Assembly (NCBI GenBank): GCA_002798175.1
Contig: NWQL01000004.1
Coordinates: forward strand, 398,043 to 462,042
Direction: 5' to 3'
Origin: Lysobacteraceae bacterium NML91-0213
GTDB taxonomy: Bacteria; Pseudomonadota; Gammaproteobacteria; Xanthomonadales; Xanthomonadaceae
Length of the DNA: 64,000 nt
Positions 1 through 7,648 of this stretch are shown here, one piece after another; the first letter of the stretch is position 1; every line of letters begins with the position of its first letter. The notes under the pieces were generated by a model that did not search any database, was not told the DNA's origin, and saw only the letters and a program-made list of their open reading frames with translations. Position numbers and translations under genes: made by a program.

Positions 1-129
1 GTCCAGCCAGTCACCCAGCCGCGCCGTCGGCGCCGGCACGGCCGGCATCGGCGGCGCCCCCGCGATCCGCGCCAGCAGGCGGGGCAGGGTCGAGGCTGGA
101 ACCGTTGCCCGGAGCGGGGCGTCCTGCAT
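1..129 (-). CDS. N-terminal fragment of a DUF3348-like protein (runs off window)
   Basis: Only the first 43 codons are present: an ATG at 129 reads leftward without a stop to the window edge. The peptide begins MQDAPLRATV and contains LPRLLAR and a later LGDWLDW-type start (RLGDWLD). That spacing of an RLLAR motif and a terminal WLD resembles the N-terminus of DUF3348 proteins known in xanthomonads and burkholderias, whose role is not established. It is divergent from the aldolase gene, so the 130 bp between them must serve both. The call rests on a short stretch and could simply be another hypothetical protein. Confidence 0.4.
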   Translation of the reverse strand, partial: MQDAPLRATVPASTLPRLLARIAGAPPMPAVPAPTARLGDWLD

Positions 130-189
130 GCGACTGGCCAAAAGACGGCCATTTTACAGTGCCGGGCACATGCACCGGCCTGCGCGCGC

Positions 190-218
190 CTGAAGCGTCG
201 GCACCCGCGGGGTATCAT
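190..218 (+). promoter_or_regulatory. Possible sigma-70 promoter of the aldolase gene
   Basis: A good -10 hexamer TATCAT lies at 213-218, with a weak -35 CTGAAG at 190-195 and a 17-nt spacer. It would give a leader of roughly 35-40 nt before the GTG at 262. The -35 matches poorly, so the call depends mainly on the -10 and spacing. Confidence 0.35.
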
Positions 219-261
219 TGTCGGCCGCAGGACCCCCTTCACGACAGGACAGGACATCGAC

Positions 262-1155
262 GTGGCAGTGAATCAGCAGCAACTCGACCGGATCGCCTCG
301 GGCAAGGGCTTCATCGCCGCACTCGACCAGAGCGGCGGCAGCACGCCGAAGGCGCTGAAGCTCTACGGCATCGATGAATCGGCGTGGTCCGACGAGGCCG
401 GGATGTACGACCTGGTGCACCAGATGCGCACCCGCATCGTCACCAGCCCCGCCTTCACCGGCGAGCGCATCCTCGGCGCGATCCTCTTCGAGCGTACCCT
501 CGACGCCAGCTTTGCCGGCCAGGACGCCGCCAGCTTCCTCTGGAACGAGAAGCAGGTGGTGCCGTTCCTGAAGATCGACAAGGGCCTGGAGGACGAGGCC
601 AACGGGGTGCAGCTGATGAAGCCGATCCCGGGGCTTGCCGAATTGCTGGCCAAGGCGAAGTCCAAGGGCGTGTTCGGCACCAAGGAGCGTTCGGTCATCA
701 AGTCCAATAACGCCGCCGGTATCGCCGCGGTGCTCGACCAGCAGTTCGAGCTCGGCCAGCAGGTGCTCGACGCCGGGCTGGTGCCGATCATCGAGCCGGA
801 AGTCGACATCAAGGCCGCCGACAAGGAAGCCATCGAGGTCGAGCTGAAGAAGGGCCTGATCGAGCGGCTGGACCGCATCGACGCGAAGACCCCGGTGATC
901 CTCAAGCTCACCCTGCCCAGCGTGGACGGCTATTTCCAGGAGCTGGTGGACCATCCGTCGGTGCTGAAGGTGGTGGCGCTGTCGGGCGGCTACAGCCGCG
1001 ACGATGCCAACGCGAAGCTGGCGAAGAACCCGGGCGTGGTGGCGAGCTTCAGCCGCGCGCTGACCGAGGGGCTGAGCGCGCAGCAGACCGACGAGGCGTT
1101 CAACCAGTCGCTGGACACCGCGATCGAGTCGATCTACCGGGCTTCTATCGCCTGA
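262..1155 (+). CDS. fda: Class I fructose-bisphosphate aldolase
   Basis: Cytoplasmic glycolytic/gluconeogenic enzyme cleaving fructose 1,6-bisphosphate to dihydroxyacetone phosphate and glyceraldehyde 3-phosphate. The 297-residue product has the length and signature blocks of the Schiff-base (class I, Staphylococcus Fda-like) family: SGKGFIAALDQSGGSTPKAL near the N-terminus, MRTRIVTSP around 55-63, IIEPEVDI around 176-183, and the predicted imine-forming lysine at about K215 in LKLTLPS. VALSGGYSRD near the C-terminus is also characteristic. The start is a GTG at 262 (MAVNQQQL); a second GTG at 268 is possible. It stands alone on this strand and is closed by a strong hairpin. Confidence 0.93.
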   Translation: MAVNQQQLDRIASGKGFIAALDQSGGSTPKALKLYGIDESAWSDEAGMYDLVHQMRTRIVTSPAFTGERILGAILFERTLDASFAGQDAASFLWNEKQVVPFLKIDKGLEDEANGVQLMKPIPGLAELLAKAKSKGVFGTKERSVIKSNNAAGIAAVLDQQFELGQQVLDAGLVPIIEPEVDIKAADKEAIEVELKKGLIERLDRIDAKTPVILKLTLPSVDGYFQELVDHPSVLKVVALSGGYSRDDANAKLAKNPGVVASFSRALTEGLSAQQTDEAFNQSLDTAIESIYRASIA

Positions 1156-1177
1156 CTCCTGACGACAGGTGGTGACG

Positions 1178-1206
1178 AAAGGCCGGCAGCGATGCCGGCC
1201 TTTCTC
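1178..1206. terminator. Bidirectional rho-independent terminator between fda and the thioesterase gene
   Basis: A perfect 10-bp stem, AAAGGCCGGC (1178-1187) and GCCGGCCTTT (1194-1203), flanks a 6-nt loop and has A and T tracts on either side. It serves the convergent genes from both directions; the thioesterase stop codon (1205-1207) touches its right edge. Confidence 0.85.
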
Positions 1207-1597
1207 ATGCCAGCGGCGGCACCTGCACCGGCCGCCCGCGCGCATCGAGCGCGATCATCACGAAGTGCCCGCGCGTACACAGCTCGCGCTCGCCGCTGAG
1301 GAGGTCCTCGGCCACCAGCTCGACCTCCACCTTCATCGACGTCCGTCCCACCTCCACCACGCGCGCGATCGTTTCCACCAGCTGGCCCTGGCGGATGGGC
1401 AGCTTGAAGTCGACCTGTTCCGAACGCGCGGTGACCACCGTGCGGCGGGCATAGCGCGACGCCGCGATGAAGGCCGCCTTGTCCATCCATGCCAGCGCGG
1501 TGCCGCCGAACAGCGTGCCCATGTGGTTGGTGTGGTCCGGAAACACGATCTCGAGCATGCGCGCCTCGGTGGTGGGTGCGTCGTCGATCGGTGCCAT
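1205..1597 (-). CDS. Acyl-CoA thioesterase, hotdog fold (YciA-like)
   Basis: Predicted cytoplasmic acyl-CoA hydrolase of 130 residues, the usual length for a single hotdog-domain thioesterase. Family hallmarks are the NHMGTLFGG block at about 24-32 (Asn24 and following Gly residues) and Asp39 in AWMDKAAF, the position of the catalytic acid in YciA-type enzymes; the rest (ARSEQVDFKLPIRQG) fits the beta-sheet core. The ATG at 1597 is preferred over upstream in-frame starts because those run into the thioredoxin gene with an arginine-rich, non-family sequence. It begins 2 nt after the thioredoxin stop, so it is the last gene of the nrdB-flavodoxin-thioredoxin run. Substrate chain length cannot be told. 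Confidence 0.82.
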   Translation of the reverse strand: MAPIDDAPTTEARMLEIVFPDHTNHMGTLFGGTALAWMDKAAFIAASRYARRTVVTARSEQVDFKLPIRQGQLVETIARVVEVGRTSMKVEVELVAEDLLSGERELCTRGHFVMIALDARGRPVQVPPLA

Positions 1598-1598
1598 G

Positions 1599-1940
1599 TC
1601 ATGCCTCCAGCGTGTGGATGTGCGCGGCGACCGCGGTGGCGATCTGCGCGGGAGTGCGGAAGCCTGCCATGCGGGCGACCTCCGCACCGTCGACGAACAG
1701 TGACAGCGTCGGCGTCTGCCGCAGCCCGAGCGCGCGGAAGAACTCCGCGCCCACGGTTTCCATCCGCACCTTCAGCAGCACCACCTCGGGTGCGTGGGGA
1801 GTGGCGGCGAACCTCTGCAGCGACAGCTCGAGCATACGGCAGCCGGGGCAATTGTCCTTGTAGTAGTCCACCAGCAGGTATGGATGGGTACGGATGGCCA
1901 GTGCATGGTCATCGGGCGAGGTGGCGTTGATCGTCTTCAT
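1599..1940 (-). CDS. Thioredoxin-family protein with CPGC active site
   Basis: A small cytoplasmic thiol-disulfide protein of 113 residues. The active-site motif is CPGC at residues 31-34 after DYYKDN, rather than the usual CGPC, followed by a conserved fold with a cis-proline region at RQTPTLSLF. The start (MKTINATS) at 1940 overlaps the end of the flavodoxin gene by 32 bp. Its place between a flavodoxin and nrdB suggests it helps re-reduce ribonucleotide reductase, as dedicated thioredoxins or NrdH do elsewhere; that role is inferred from context alone. Confidence 0.85.
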   Translation of the reverse strand: MKTINATSPDDHALAIRTHPYLLVDYYKDNCPGCRMLELSLQRFAATPHAPEVVLLKVRMETVGAEFFRALGLRQTPTLSLFVDGAEVARMAGFRTPAQIATAVAAHIHTLEA

Positions 1941-2391
1941 GGAGGGTTCCAACGGAAGTGAGGATGTGGTCGGTCCAGGCGCGGATGCGCGCGGCATCGC
2001 GGTGACCGTGCGGCATCTGTTCGATCTCAAGCCGCGGGTACGGCGAATCGAAGAAGCGGGCGATGCGCCGCACAGCGCCGCAGTAGTGCTCCTCGCCCCA
2101 CTGCGTCTCGCCGGTGCCGAACACCGCGACGTGTTCCGGTTTGCCGACCGCGTCCACGAGATCGGCGATGAAGCGCTTCATCTCCGGCGGCGTGCGCCCG
2201 GCATTGATGCTCCAGCTGCCGAGCACGTAGAGATGGTGTCCGGCAACGTGCGGGCAGTCCTGTGCAAGAGTCCGGGTGTCGACATCGACCCAGGTCACCG
2301 CGTGTGCCGACGCTTCGCAGTGCGCGCGGATCGCATGCGCCACGTCGCGGGTGTTGCCGCTGAGCGAGGTGTGGGCGAGGAGGATGCGCAT
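1909..2391 (-). CDS. Flavodoxin-like FMN protein next to nrdB
   Basis: A 160-residue flavodoxin fold. The FMN phosphate-binding loop is HTSLSGNTRDVA near the N-terminus, followed by a second loop GSWSINAGRTPP and a third, FGTGETQWGEEHYCGA, as in short-chain flavodoxins. It starts 8 nt after the nrdB stop, with ATG at 2391 (a GTG at 2394 immediately precedes it). Flavodoxins and NrdI-type flavoproteins supply electrons for cofactor assembly or repair in the small subunit of class I ribonucleotide reductase, so a maintenance role for NrdB is a reasonable inference. Sequence alone does not separate it from a general-purpose flavodoxin. Confidence 0.85.
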   Translation of the reverse strand: MRILLAHTSLSGNTRDVAHAIRAHCEASAHAVTWVDVDTRTLAQDCPHVAGHHLYVLGSWSINAGRTPPEMKRFIADLVDAVGKPEHVAVFGTGETQWGEEHYCGAVRRIARFFDSPYPRLEIEQMPHGHRDAARIRAWTDHILTSVGTLHEDDQRHLAR

Positions 2392-2399
2392 CACGCGGA

Positions 2400-3449
2400 T
2401 CAGAGATCGTCGAAGCCGTTATCCGAATTCGTTTTCCTGTACGAGGCATTGCGCATCTCGAAGAAGTCGGTCTTGGTCTCGGTGAAGTTGTCCGCATAGG
2501 CCCTGATCCAGGGCATGACGTTGTCGTTCGACTCGCCGTAGAGCGTTTCGATGCCGAGCATTCCGGCCATCTTGTTGGCGCGGTACTTCACGTAGCGGAC
2601 CATCTCGTCGACGTCGATGCCGTCGATGCCGTCGAGCACCTCGGCGGTCCAGCGGGTTTCCAGTTCGATCGCGTGTTCGAAGGCGTCGTGCACGTACCGG
2701 GTGAGCTGGTCGCCCTGCAACGACGGATTCTCGCCGACGATGGCGCGGATCAGTTCGCTGATGAACTTCGAATGCGCCAGTTCGTCGCGGTTGATGAAGC
2801 TGATGATCTTGCCGGTGCCGGTCATCCGGTTCTGGCGGACCAGGTTGTAGAAGTACGCGAAGCCGGAATAGAAGTTGATGCCTTCCAGGATCGACGACTG
2901 CACCAGGGCGCGGACCAGCGTTTCGGCCGAGCGTTCGCGCATGAAGTCGTCGTAGGCGTCCATGATCGGCTGGTTGCGCGCGATGATCGTGGGATGCGTG
3001 CGTGCCAGTTCGAATACCCGGTTCTGGTCGGCCAGGCCGGTGATCGAGGCCAGCACGTAGCTGTAGCTCTCGTTGTGGATCACTTCCTGCTGGCCGATGA
3101 TCGCGGCATTGGCATGCGCGGCCGGGTCGGTGATGTATTCGGCGACGTTGTAGATGAAGCGCGTCTGCGGCGAATCCAGCGTCGCCAGCAGGCCGATGAT
3201 CGAGTCGAAGGCGTTCTTCTCGCGCGCCGAGAGCTCGCCGTACTGCCTGGCGTCGCCCTTCATGTCGACCTCGTCGGGGATCCAGAAGTTGGTCGAGAGT
3301 TCCTTGTAGGCGCGGTAGAACGACGGATACGGGATGTCGTTCCAGTTGAGGATGCCCGATGTCGTGCCGTTGATGATGCCGGTCGAACGGTTCGGATGAC
3401 GCGGCTCGAGGATCTTGATGCGGTCGAGCGGGGTGGACGTAACGGCCAT
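2400..3449 (-). CDS. nrdB: Ribonucleoside-diphosphate reductase subunit beta
   Basis: The class I small subunit houses the di-metal site and tyrosyl radical used by NrdA to make deoxyribonucleotides. The 349-residue product keeps every expected ligand: Asp in ATLDSPQ, Glu and His in EVIH, Glu in ILEGINFYSG, and Glu/His in DELAHSKF; a Tyr sits four residues after the EVIH histidine (HNESY), the radical position. The start at 3449 (MAVTSTPLD) is chosen over an upstream codon that adds an unconserved tail. It should be transcribed after nrdA, but only the last ~40 codons of nrdA survive upstream. The flavodoxin and thioredoxin genes follow at once. Confidence 0.95.
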   Translation of the reverse strand: MAVTSTPLDRIKILEPRHPNRSTGIINGTTSGILNWNDIPYPSFYRAYKELSTNFWIPDEVDMKGDARQYGELSAREKNAFDSIIGLLATLDSPQTRFIYNVAEYITDPAAHANAAIIGQQEVIHNESYSYVLASITGLADQNRVFELARTHPTIIARNQPIMDAYDDFMRERSAETLVRALVQSSILEGINFYSGFAYFYNLVRQNRMTGTGKIISFINRDELAHSKFISELIRAIVGENPSLQGDQLTRYVHDAFEHAIELETRWTAEVLDGIDGIDVDEMVRYVKYRANKMAGMLGIETLYGESNDNVMPWIRAYADNFTETKTDFFEMRNASYRKTNSDNGFDDL

Positions 3450-3633
3450 GAGCAAAGTCTCGTGTTTCGAGCCGTCGCATATCACCACACTCGGACGGCG
3501 ACGCGACGATTCAATCTTGAGGAAAGCCCCCCTGAGTCAGGGGGGCGCGCCGAAGGCGCGGGGGTGTGGATGCTGGTGAGCCAGGGTCCGCGGTTTGCGA
3601 AGCGAACCGTGGAAGCTGAAGCGCGAAAGCGAT
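3450..3633. repeat. nrdA-nrdB spacer with three consecutive inverted repeats
   Basis: The 184-bp spacer contains a perfect 10-bp-arm palindrome at 3526-3546 (GCCCCCCTGA / TCAGGGGGGC), a second hairpin near 3590-3613 built on GGTTTGC...GCGAACC, and a third near 3613-3640 (AGCTGAA / TTCAGCT) that reaches the nrdA stop codon. No NrdR box is visible. The hairpins could stabilise or attenuate the nrdA-nrdB message or be a dispersed repeat; nothing here decides. Confidence 0.5.
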
Positions 3634-3756
3634 TCAGCTGCTACACCACTCGCACTCGGCGATATCGATGTCGTTGGAACGCACGTAGTAGGTGGTCTTG
3701 ATGCCGGACCGCCATGCGCTCATGTGCAGCTCGAGCAGCAGGCCGCCATCGATGCG
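3634..3756 (-). pseudogene. nrdA: C-terminal remnant of ribonucleotide reductase large subunit (nrdA)
   Basis: About 40 codons of a class I NrdA C-terminus read leftward and end at the TGA at 3634-3636. The peptide includes GGLLLELHMSAWRSG, IKTTYYVRSN and a C-terminal ECEWCSS, which matches the end of NrdA proteins, including the cysteine-containing swinging tail re-reduced by thioredoxin. It lies in the right place and orientation upstream of nrdB. The remaining roughly 700 or more residues are absent: at about 3733-3756 the sequence passes into priA on the opposite strand. Loss of nrdA beside an intact nrdB is not expected in a living aerobe without another reductase. Confidence 0.85.
3733..3756. 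other. Novel junction joining nrdA to priA
   Basis: These 24 bases are readable both as NrdA (minus strand, ...DGGLLLE...) and as PriA (plus strand, EQQAAIDA...), so up to about 24 bp are shared at the breakpoint. Everything left of it belongs to the nrd operon and everything right of it to priA. Short shared sequence at a breakpoint fits either a k-mer-driven assembly join or microhomology-mediated deletion. Confidence 0.7.
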
Positions 3757-5337
3757 ATCCGTGATGCCCGGGGGTTCCAGGCCTTCCTGCTCGACGGGGT
3801 GACCGGCAGCGGCAAGACCGAGGTCTACCTGCAGGCGATCGCGCATGTGCTGGCGCAGGGACGCCAGGCGCTGGCGCTGGTGCCGGAGATCGGGCTGACC
3901 CCGCAGACGCTGGCGCGCTTCCGCGAACGCCTCGGCGTTCCGGTGCACGCGCTGCATTCGGGCCTCAACGATACCGAGCGCGCCCGGGTGTGGGCCGCGG
4001 CGGCGCGCGGCGAGGCGCGGGTGATCGTCGGCACCCGGTCGTCGGTGTTCGTGCCCTTGCCGGAGCCGGGGCTGATCGTCGTCGACGAGGAACACGACGG
4101 CAGCTACAAGCAGCAGGACGGCATCCGCTACCACGCCCGCGATTTCGCCCTGGTGCGCGCGCAGGCACTGGGCGTGCCGGTGGTGCTGGGCAGCGCGACC
4201 CCGTCGCTGGAAACCCTGCACAACACCCGCAGCGGCCGCTACACCGCCCTGCGTCTGCCGCAGCGCGCCGGCGCCGCACGCCCGCCGGTGGTGCGCGTGC
4301 TCGACGTGCGCAAGCGACCGCTGCAGGCGGGGCTGTCGGGCGAGGTGCTGGAGGCGATCGGCACCACGCTGGCCGCCGGTGGCCAGGTGCTGGTGTTCCG
4401 CAACCGTCGCGGCTATGCGCCGGTGCTGCTGTGCCACGACTGCGGCTGGAGCGCGCAGTGCACGCGCTGCAGCACGCCCGAACACGGCCGGCCGATGACC
4501 GTGCACGCCGGCGGGCGCCGGCTGCAGTGCCACCACTGCGGCCACCGGCAACCGTCGCCGATGGCCTGTCCCGCCTGCGCCAGCCTCGCCCTGCAGCCAC
4601 AGGGGGTCGGCACCGAGCGGCTGGAGGAACACCTGGTGCAGGCGTTCCCGGACGTTCCGGTGGTGCGCATCGACCGCGGCAGCACGCGCAGGCGCGATGG
4701 CATCGAACGCGCACTGGCCGGCTTCGGCGACCGCGCCGGGATCCTGATCGGCACGCAGATGCTGGCCAAGGGCCACGACCTTGCCGGGCTGGCGCTGGTG
4801 GCGGTGGTCGGCATCGACGAGGGGCTGTTCTCCGCCGATTTCCGCGCCCCGGAGAAGCTCGCCCAGCTGCTGATCCAGGTCGCGGGGCGCGCCGGCCGCG
4901 GCGCGCGCAGCGGCGAGGTGCTGCTGCAGACCCACCATCCCGGCCATCCGCTGCTGGGCACCCTGCTGCAGGGCGGCTATGCGGCGTTTGCCGAGGCCGA
5001 ACTCGGGCAGCGCGAAGTCGCCGGTTTCCCGCCCTACGCGCACCTGGCGCTGCTGCGCGCCGAGGCGGCGCATGTCGAACTGCCACGCGACTTCCTGCGC
5101 GAGGCGGCGGCGCTGATGGCGCGCATCGATGCGCAGCGCACCGTGGAGCTGCAGGGACCGCTGCCGGCCCCGATGCCACGGCGCGCCGGCTTCCACCGTG
5201 CCCAGCTGGTGCTCTCATGCCCGGGCCGCCGCCCACTACACGCGCTGCTCGACCGCGCGATGGCGGAGCTGCATGCGCTGCCGGCCGCGCGCCGGGTGCG
5301 CTGGTCGCTGGATGTCGACCCGGTGGACCTGTACTGA
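3733..5337 (+). CDS. priA: Primosomal protein N' (PriA helicase), N-terminally truncated
   Basis: PriA restarts collapsed replication forks by loading the primosome. This 534-codon stretch holds the complete superfamily 2 helicase core: Walker A GVTGSGKTEVY, the DEEHDGSYKQQDG Walker B/motif II block, and LGSATPSLETL. Its zinc-binding insertion has eight cysteines in the CHDC, CTRC, CHHC and CPAC pairs, followed by GTQMLAKGHD and VAGRAGRG. The C-terminus (DVDPVDLY) is intact. The 3' DNA-binding and winged-helix N-terminal part, about 190-200 residues in relatives, is missing; an open frame reaches back to 3595 but codes for nrdA antisense, so no genuine start codon is present. Confidence 0.88.
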   Translation, partial: EQQAAIDAIRDARGFQAFLLDGVTGSGKTEVYLQAIAHVLAQGRQALALVPEIGLTPQTLARFRERLGVPVHALHSGLNDTERARVWAAAARGEARVIVGTRSSVFVPLPEPGLIVVDEEHDGSYKQQDGIRYHARDFALVRAQALGVPVVLGSATPSLETLHNTRSGRYTALRLPQRAGAARPPVVRVLDVRKRPLQAGLSGEVLEAIGTTLAAGGQVLVFRNRRGYAPVLLCHDCGWSAQCTRCSTPEHGRPMTVHAGGRRLQCHHCGHRQPSPMACPACASLALQPQGVGTERLEEHLVQAFPDVPVVRIDRGSTRRRDGIERALAGFGDRAGILIGTQMLAKGHDLAGLALVAVVGIDEGLFSADFRAPEKLAQLLIQVAGRAGRGARSGEVLLQTHHPGHPLLGTLLQGGYAAFAEAELGQREVAGFPPYAHLALLRAEAAHVELPRDFLREAAALMARIDAQRTVELQGPLPAPMPRRAGFHRAQLVLSCPGRRPLHALLDRAMAELHALPAARRVRWSLDVDPVDLY

Positions 5338-5349
5338 GGCGACGCCGCG

Positions 5350-6108
5350 CTAGCCGGCGTTGCTACCGCCCCTGCGCGGGCGCCGCGCCGGCGCGTTCGG
5401 CAGTTCGCGCAGTTCCACCGCCTGCCCGCTGCGCCGCACCTCGAACAACCCGGTCGCCTCGATCAGGTCGCTGAGCTTGCGATAGCCGTAGTTGCGCGAG
5501 TCGAACGAACCCTGGTTGGCGACATGGCTGCCGACCGCACCGAGGTGGGTCCAGCCGGATTCATCGGCGCTGGCCTGCACCGCGCTGCGCAGCAGCTGCA
5601 CCAGCGCGGCATCGCCACGCAGCTGCGCCGCGGTCTTCGGCTTTGCGGCGGGCGTGTCGCCGTTGTCGAGCACGCCGAGCTTCTCGAGGTAGAGGAAGGT
5701 CGAGCAGGCCTTGACGAACGGTTCCGGTGTCTTCTCCTCGCCGAAGCCGAACACCCGCAGGTTGTCGTGGCGCAGGCGCATCACCAATGGAGTGAAGTCG
5801 GCATCGCTGGAGACGATCGCCACGCCATCGAGCGTGCGCCCGTACAGCAGGTCCATGGCGTCGATCACCATCGCCATATCGGAGGCGTTCTTGCCGCTGG
5901 TGTAGGCGAACTGCTGGATCGGGCGGATGGCATGCGCGTGCAGCGCCGCTTCCCAGCCCTTGAGGTGCGGGTTCTTCCAGTTGCCGTAGGCGCGGCGCAC
6001 GTTGGCCACGCCGTGGCGCGCGAGTTCGGTGAGGATCGGCTCGATCTTCGAGGCCGGCGCGTTGTCGGCGTCGATCAGCAGTGCCAGCCGCAGTTCGGCG
6101 TCGGCCAT
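5350..6108 (-). CDS. NYN-domain nuclease-like protein with C-terminal LOTUS/OST-HTH domain
   Basis: The 252-residue protein has an N-terminal NYN (PIN-like, LabA/DUF88) fold: acidic residues D13/D15 in LIDADNAP, D77 in GKNASDMAM and D102/D104 in SSDADF form a likely metal site. The C-terminal ~80 residues (from about 160) look like an OST-HTH/LOTUS domain, with GWTHLGAVGSHV and YGYRKLSDLI. In known families the pairing combines an RNase-like domain with an RNA-binding module, so an RNA-processing role is plausible but unproven. It is convergent with priA (13 bp apart). Confidence 0.8.
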   Translation of the reverse strand: MADAELRLALLIDADNAPASKIEPILTELARHGVANVRRAYGNWKNPHLKGWEAALHAHAIRPIQQFAYTSGKNASDMAMVIDAMDLLYGRTLDGVAIVSSDADFTPLVMRLRHDNLRVFGFGEEKTPEPFVKACSTFLYLEKLGVLDNGDTPAAKPKTAAQLRGDAALVQLLRSAVQASADESGWTHLGAVGSHVANQGSFDSRNYGYRKLSDLIEATGLFEVRRSGQAVELRELPNAPARRPRRGGSNAG

Positions 6109-6307
6109 CGGAATGCTCCAGGCGGGATTGGCTGCAGTCTACTTGCGTGGTGCCCGCCGGCCATCGATACGGCGCGGAAGCGGCGTCACGACGCGTGCTT
6201 GCCGCGTGACCGTCCGCACTGCGGGCTGCGGCCCGCTCACGTAGAGTGCAGCGTCCGCACACCTGCACCGCCTTGGCGGCGCGCGTCGCGCGCCGTCCAG
6301 TGAACCC

Positions 6308-7246
6308 ATGCGCATCGGAATCGTCGTCGACGCCGCCTGCGACCTGCCGCCGCAATGGCTGGACCGCGCAGGCATCGTACTGCTGCCGGTCACGGTCCGC
6401 ATCGGCGATGCCGAGCTCGTGTACATGCGCGACCCGCAGGCCACCCTGGCGTTCATCCGCGACCATGGGCTTCGCGGCCACAGGGCCAGGACCGCCGCGT
6501 TTCCCGCCGACCGCATCCGCTCGCTGTTCCTCGACCGGCTGGTGATCGACTACGACCACGTGTTCTGCCTGACCGTCGCGCGCAGCCGCAGCCGGATCCA
6601 CGACAACGCCACCCACGCGGGCTACGCAGTGCTCAACGAGTATCGCCAGCGGCGCACCGCGGCCGGCCACCCCACGCCGTTCGTGCTGCGGGTGCTGGAC
6701 ACGCAGCAGCTGTTCGCGGGCCAGGGCATCCTGCCGGTGGAAGCGGTGCGCCTGCGCGATGCGGGGGCGAGCGCGCCGGAGATCGCCTCGCGGCTGGAAT
6801 TCCTGGCCGGCCGCAGCTACAGCTACATGGTGCCGGGCGATCCCGGTTACCTGCGCGCACGCACGCGCCATCGCGGCGACCGCAGCGTGGGCATCCTCGC
6901 CGCCACCCTCGGCCGCGCGTTCGACATCCGACCGGTCCTGCACTGCCACCGGGGCGGGATCCGGCCGGTCGGCCGGGTGCGTGGCTTCGACGCGGCGGCG
7001 CACCGGCTGTTCGACTTCGCCTGCGAGCGGGTTCGCGACGGCCTGCTGACCCCGACGCTCTGCCTGAGCTATGGCGGCGAGCTCGATGCGATGCATGCAT
7101 TGCCGCACTACGACCGCCTGATCGCCACCTGCCGCGACCACGGCATCGAGGTGTTCGAGACCGTGATGAGCCTGACCGGTCTGGTAAACGTCGGCCCCGG
7201 CGCGCTCACGATCGGCTTCGCCGCGCCGCCACACGCGTTCGCGTGA
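6308..7246 (+). CDS. DegV-family fatty-acid-binding protein
   Basis: A 312-residue product with the two-lobed DegV layout: N-terminal IGIVVDAACDLP, a FCLTVARSRSRIH motif equivalent to the family's TIS-S-SGTY block, RVLDTQQLFAGQG, and a C-terminal region ending in VNVGPGALTIGF, which corresponds to the conserved H/N-x-GPG segment. DegV proteins bind a single fatty acid, and some (FakB) present it to a fatty acid kinase. No FakA kinase gene lies nearby, so the pathway is open. A TAGAGT hexamer near 6244 may be its -10 element. Confidence 0.85.
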   Translation: MRIGIVVDAACDLPPQWLDRAGIVLLPVTVRIGDAELVYMRDPQATLAFIRDHGLRGHRARTAAFPADRIRSLFLDRLVIDYDHVFCLTVARSRSRIHDNATHAGYAVLNEYRQRRTAAGHPTPFVLRVLDTQQLFAGQGILPVEAVRLRDAGASAPEIASRLEFLAGRSYSYMVPGDPGYLRARTRHRGDRSVGILAATLGRAFDIRPVLHCHRGGIRPVGRVRGFDAAAHRLFDFACERVRDGLLTPTLCLSYGGELDAMHALPHYDRLIATCRDHGIEVFETVMSLTGLVNVGPGALTIGFAAPPHAFA

Positions 7247-7314
7247 GGCGCGGACGGCGCCCTCACGTGGCCTGCTGCTAGGCTCCCCCGCATCTTCCGC
7301 AACACGTCGCATCC

Positions 7315-7647
7315 ATGGCCACCTACTACATCCGCATTCCCGACCCCGACCTCGCCCGGGCCAGCGGCACGTTCGCATTCCGCTCGCAGAGTGCGCCCGG
7401 CATGGCCGAAGAGCTGCAGGAGGCACTGGCCGGACCCGGGTTGTTCGAACGCTGGCGCGACAGCCAGGACGATCCGGACCTGGTGGATCCCGAACTCGGC
7501 CAGGTGGACCCCGCGGCGCAGGTGACCGGCGAAGGCGATCTCGCCTTCGACCTGGTGGCGCACACCAGCCTGCCCGGCGACATCCTGCGCCATCGCATGC
7601 GGCTGCTGGCCGGCAAGGGCTGGGAACTGCGCAACGTCCGCTACTGA
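7315..7647 (+). CDS. Conserved hypothetical protein, 110 aa
   Basis: I do not recognise a named family. The product is acidic, soluble and free of a signal peptide or membrane segment; it starts MATYYIRIPDPD and ends GWELRNVRY. The gene begins about 35 nt after a TAGGCT -10-like hexamer (near 7278) and ends 1 nt before the GTG of the downstream ATP-pyrophosphatase gene, so the two are probably co-transcribed. Codon use matches its neighbours, which supports a real gene. Confidence 0.65.
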   Translation: MATYYIRIPDPDLARASGTFAFRSQSAPGMAEELQEALAGPGLFERWRDSQDDPDLVDPELGQVDPAAQVTGEGDLAFDLVAHTSLPGDILRHRMRLLAGKGWELRNVRY

Positions 7648-7648
7648 G

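Noticed and set aside
3526..3546. NrdR box or class I repressor operator
   Set aside because: The palindrome is GC-only (GCCCCCCTGA/TCAGGGGGGC), unlike the AT-rich NrdR consensus, and lies inside the operon rather than before it.
3595..3732. Genuine PriA N-terminal extension read from an ATG at 3595
   Set aside because: These codons are the antisense of the nrdA tail and of the nrdA-nrdB spacer; there is no similarity to the PriA N-terminal domain.
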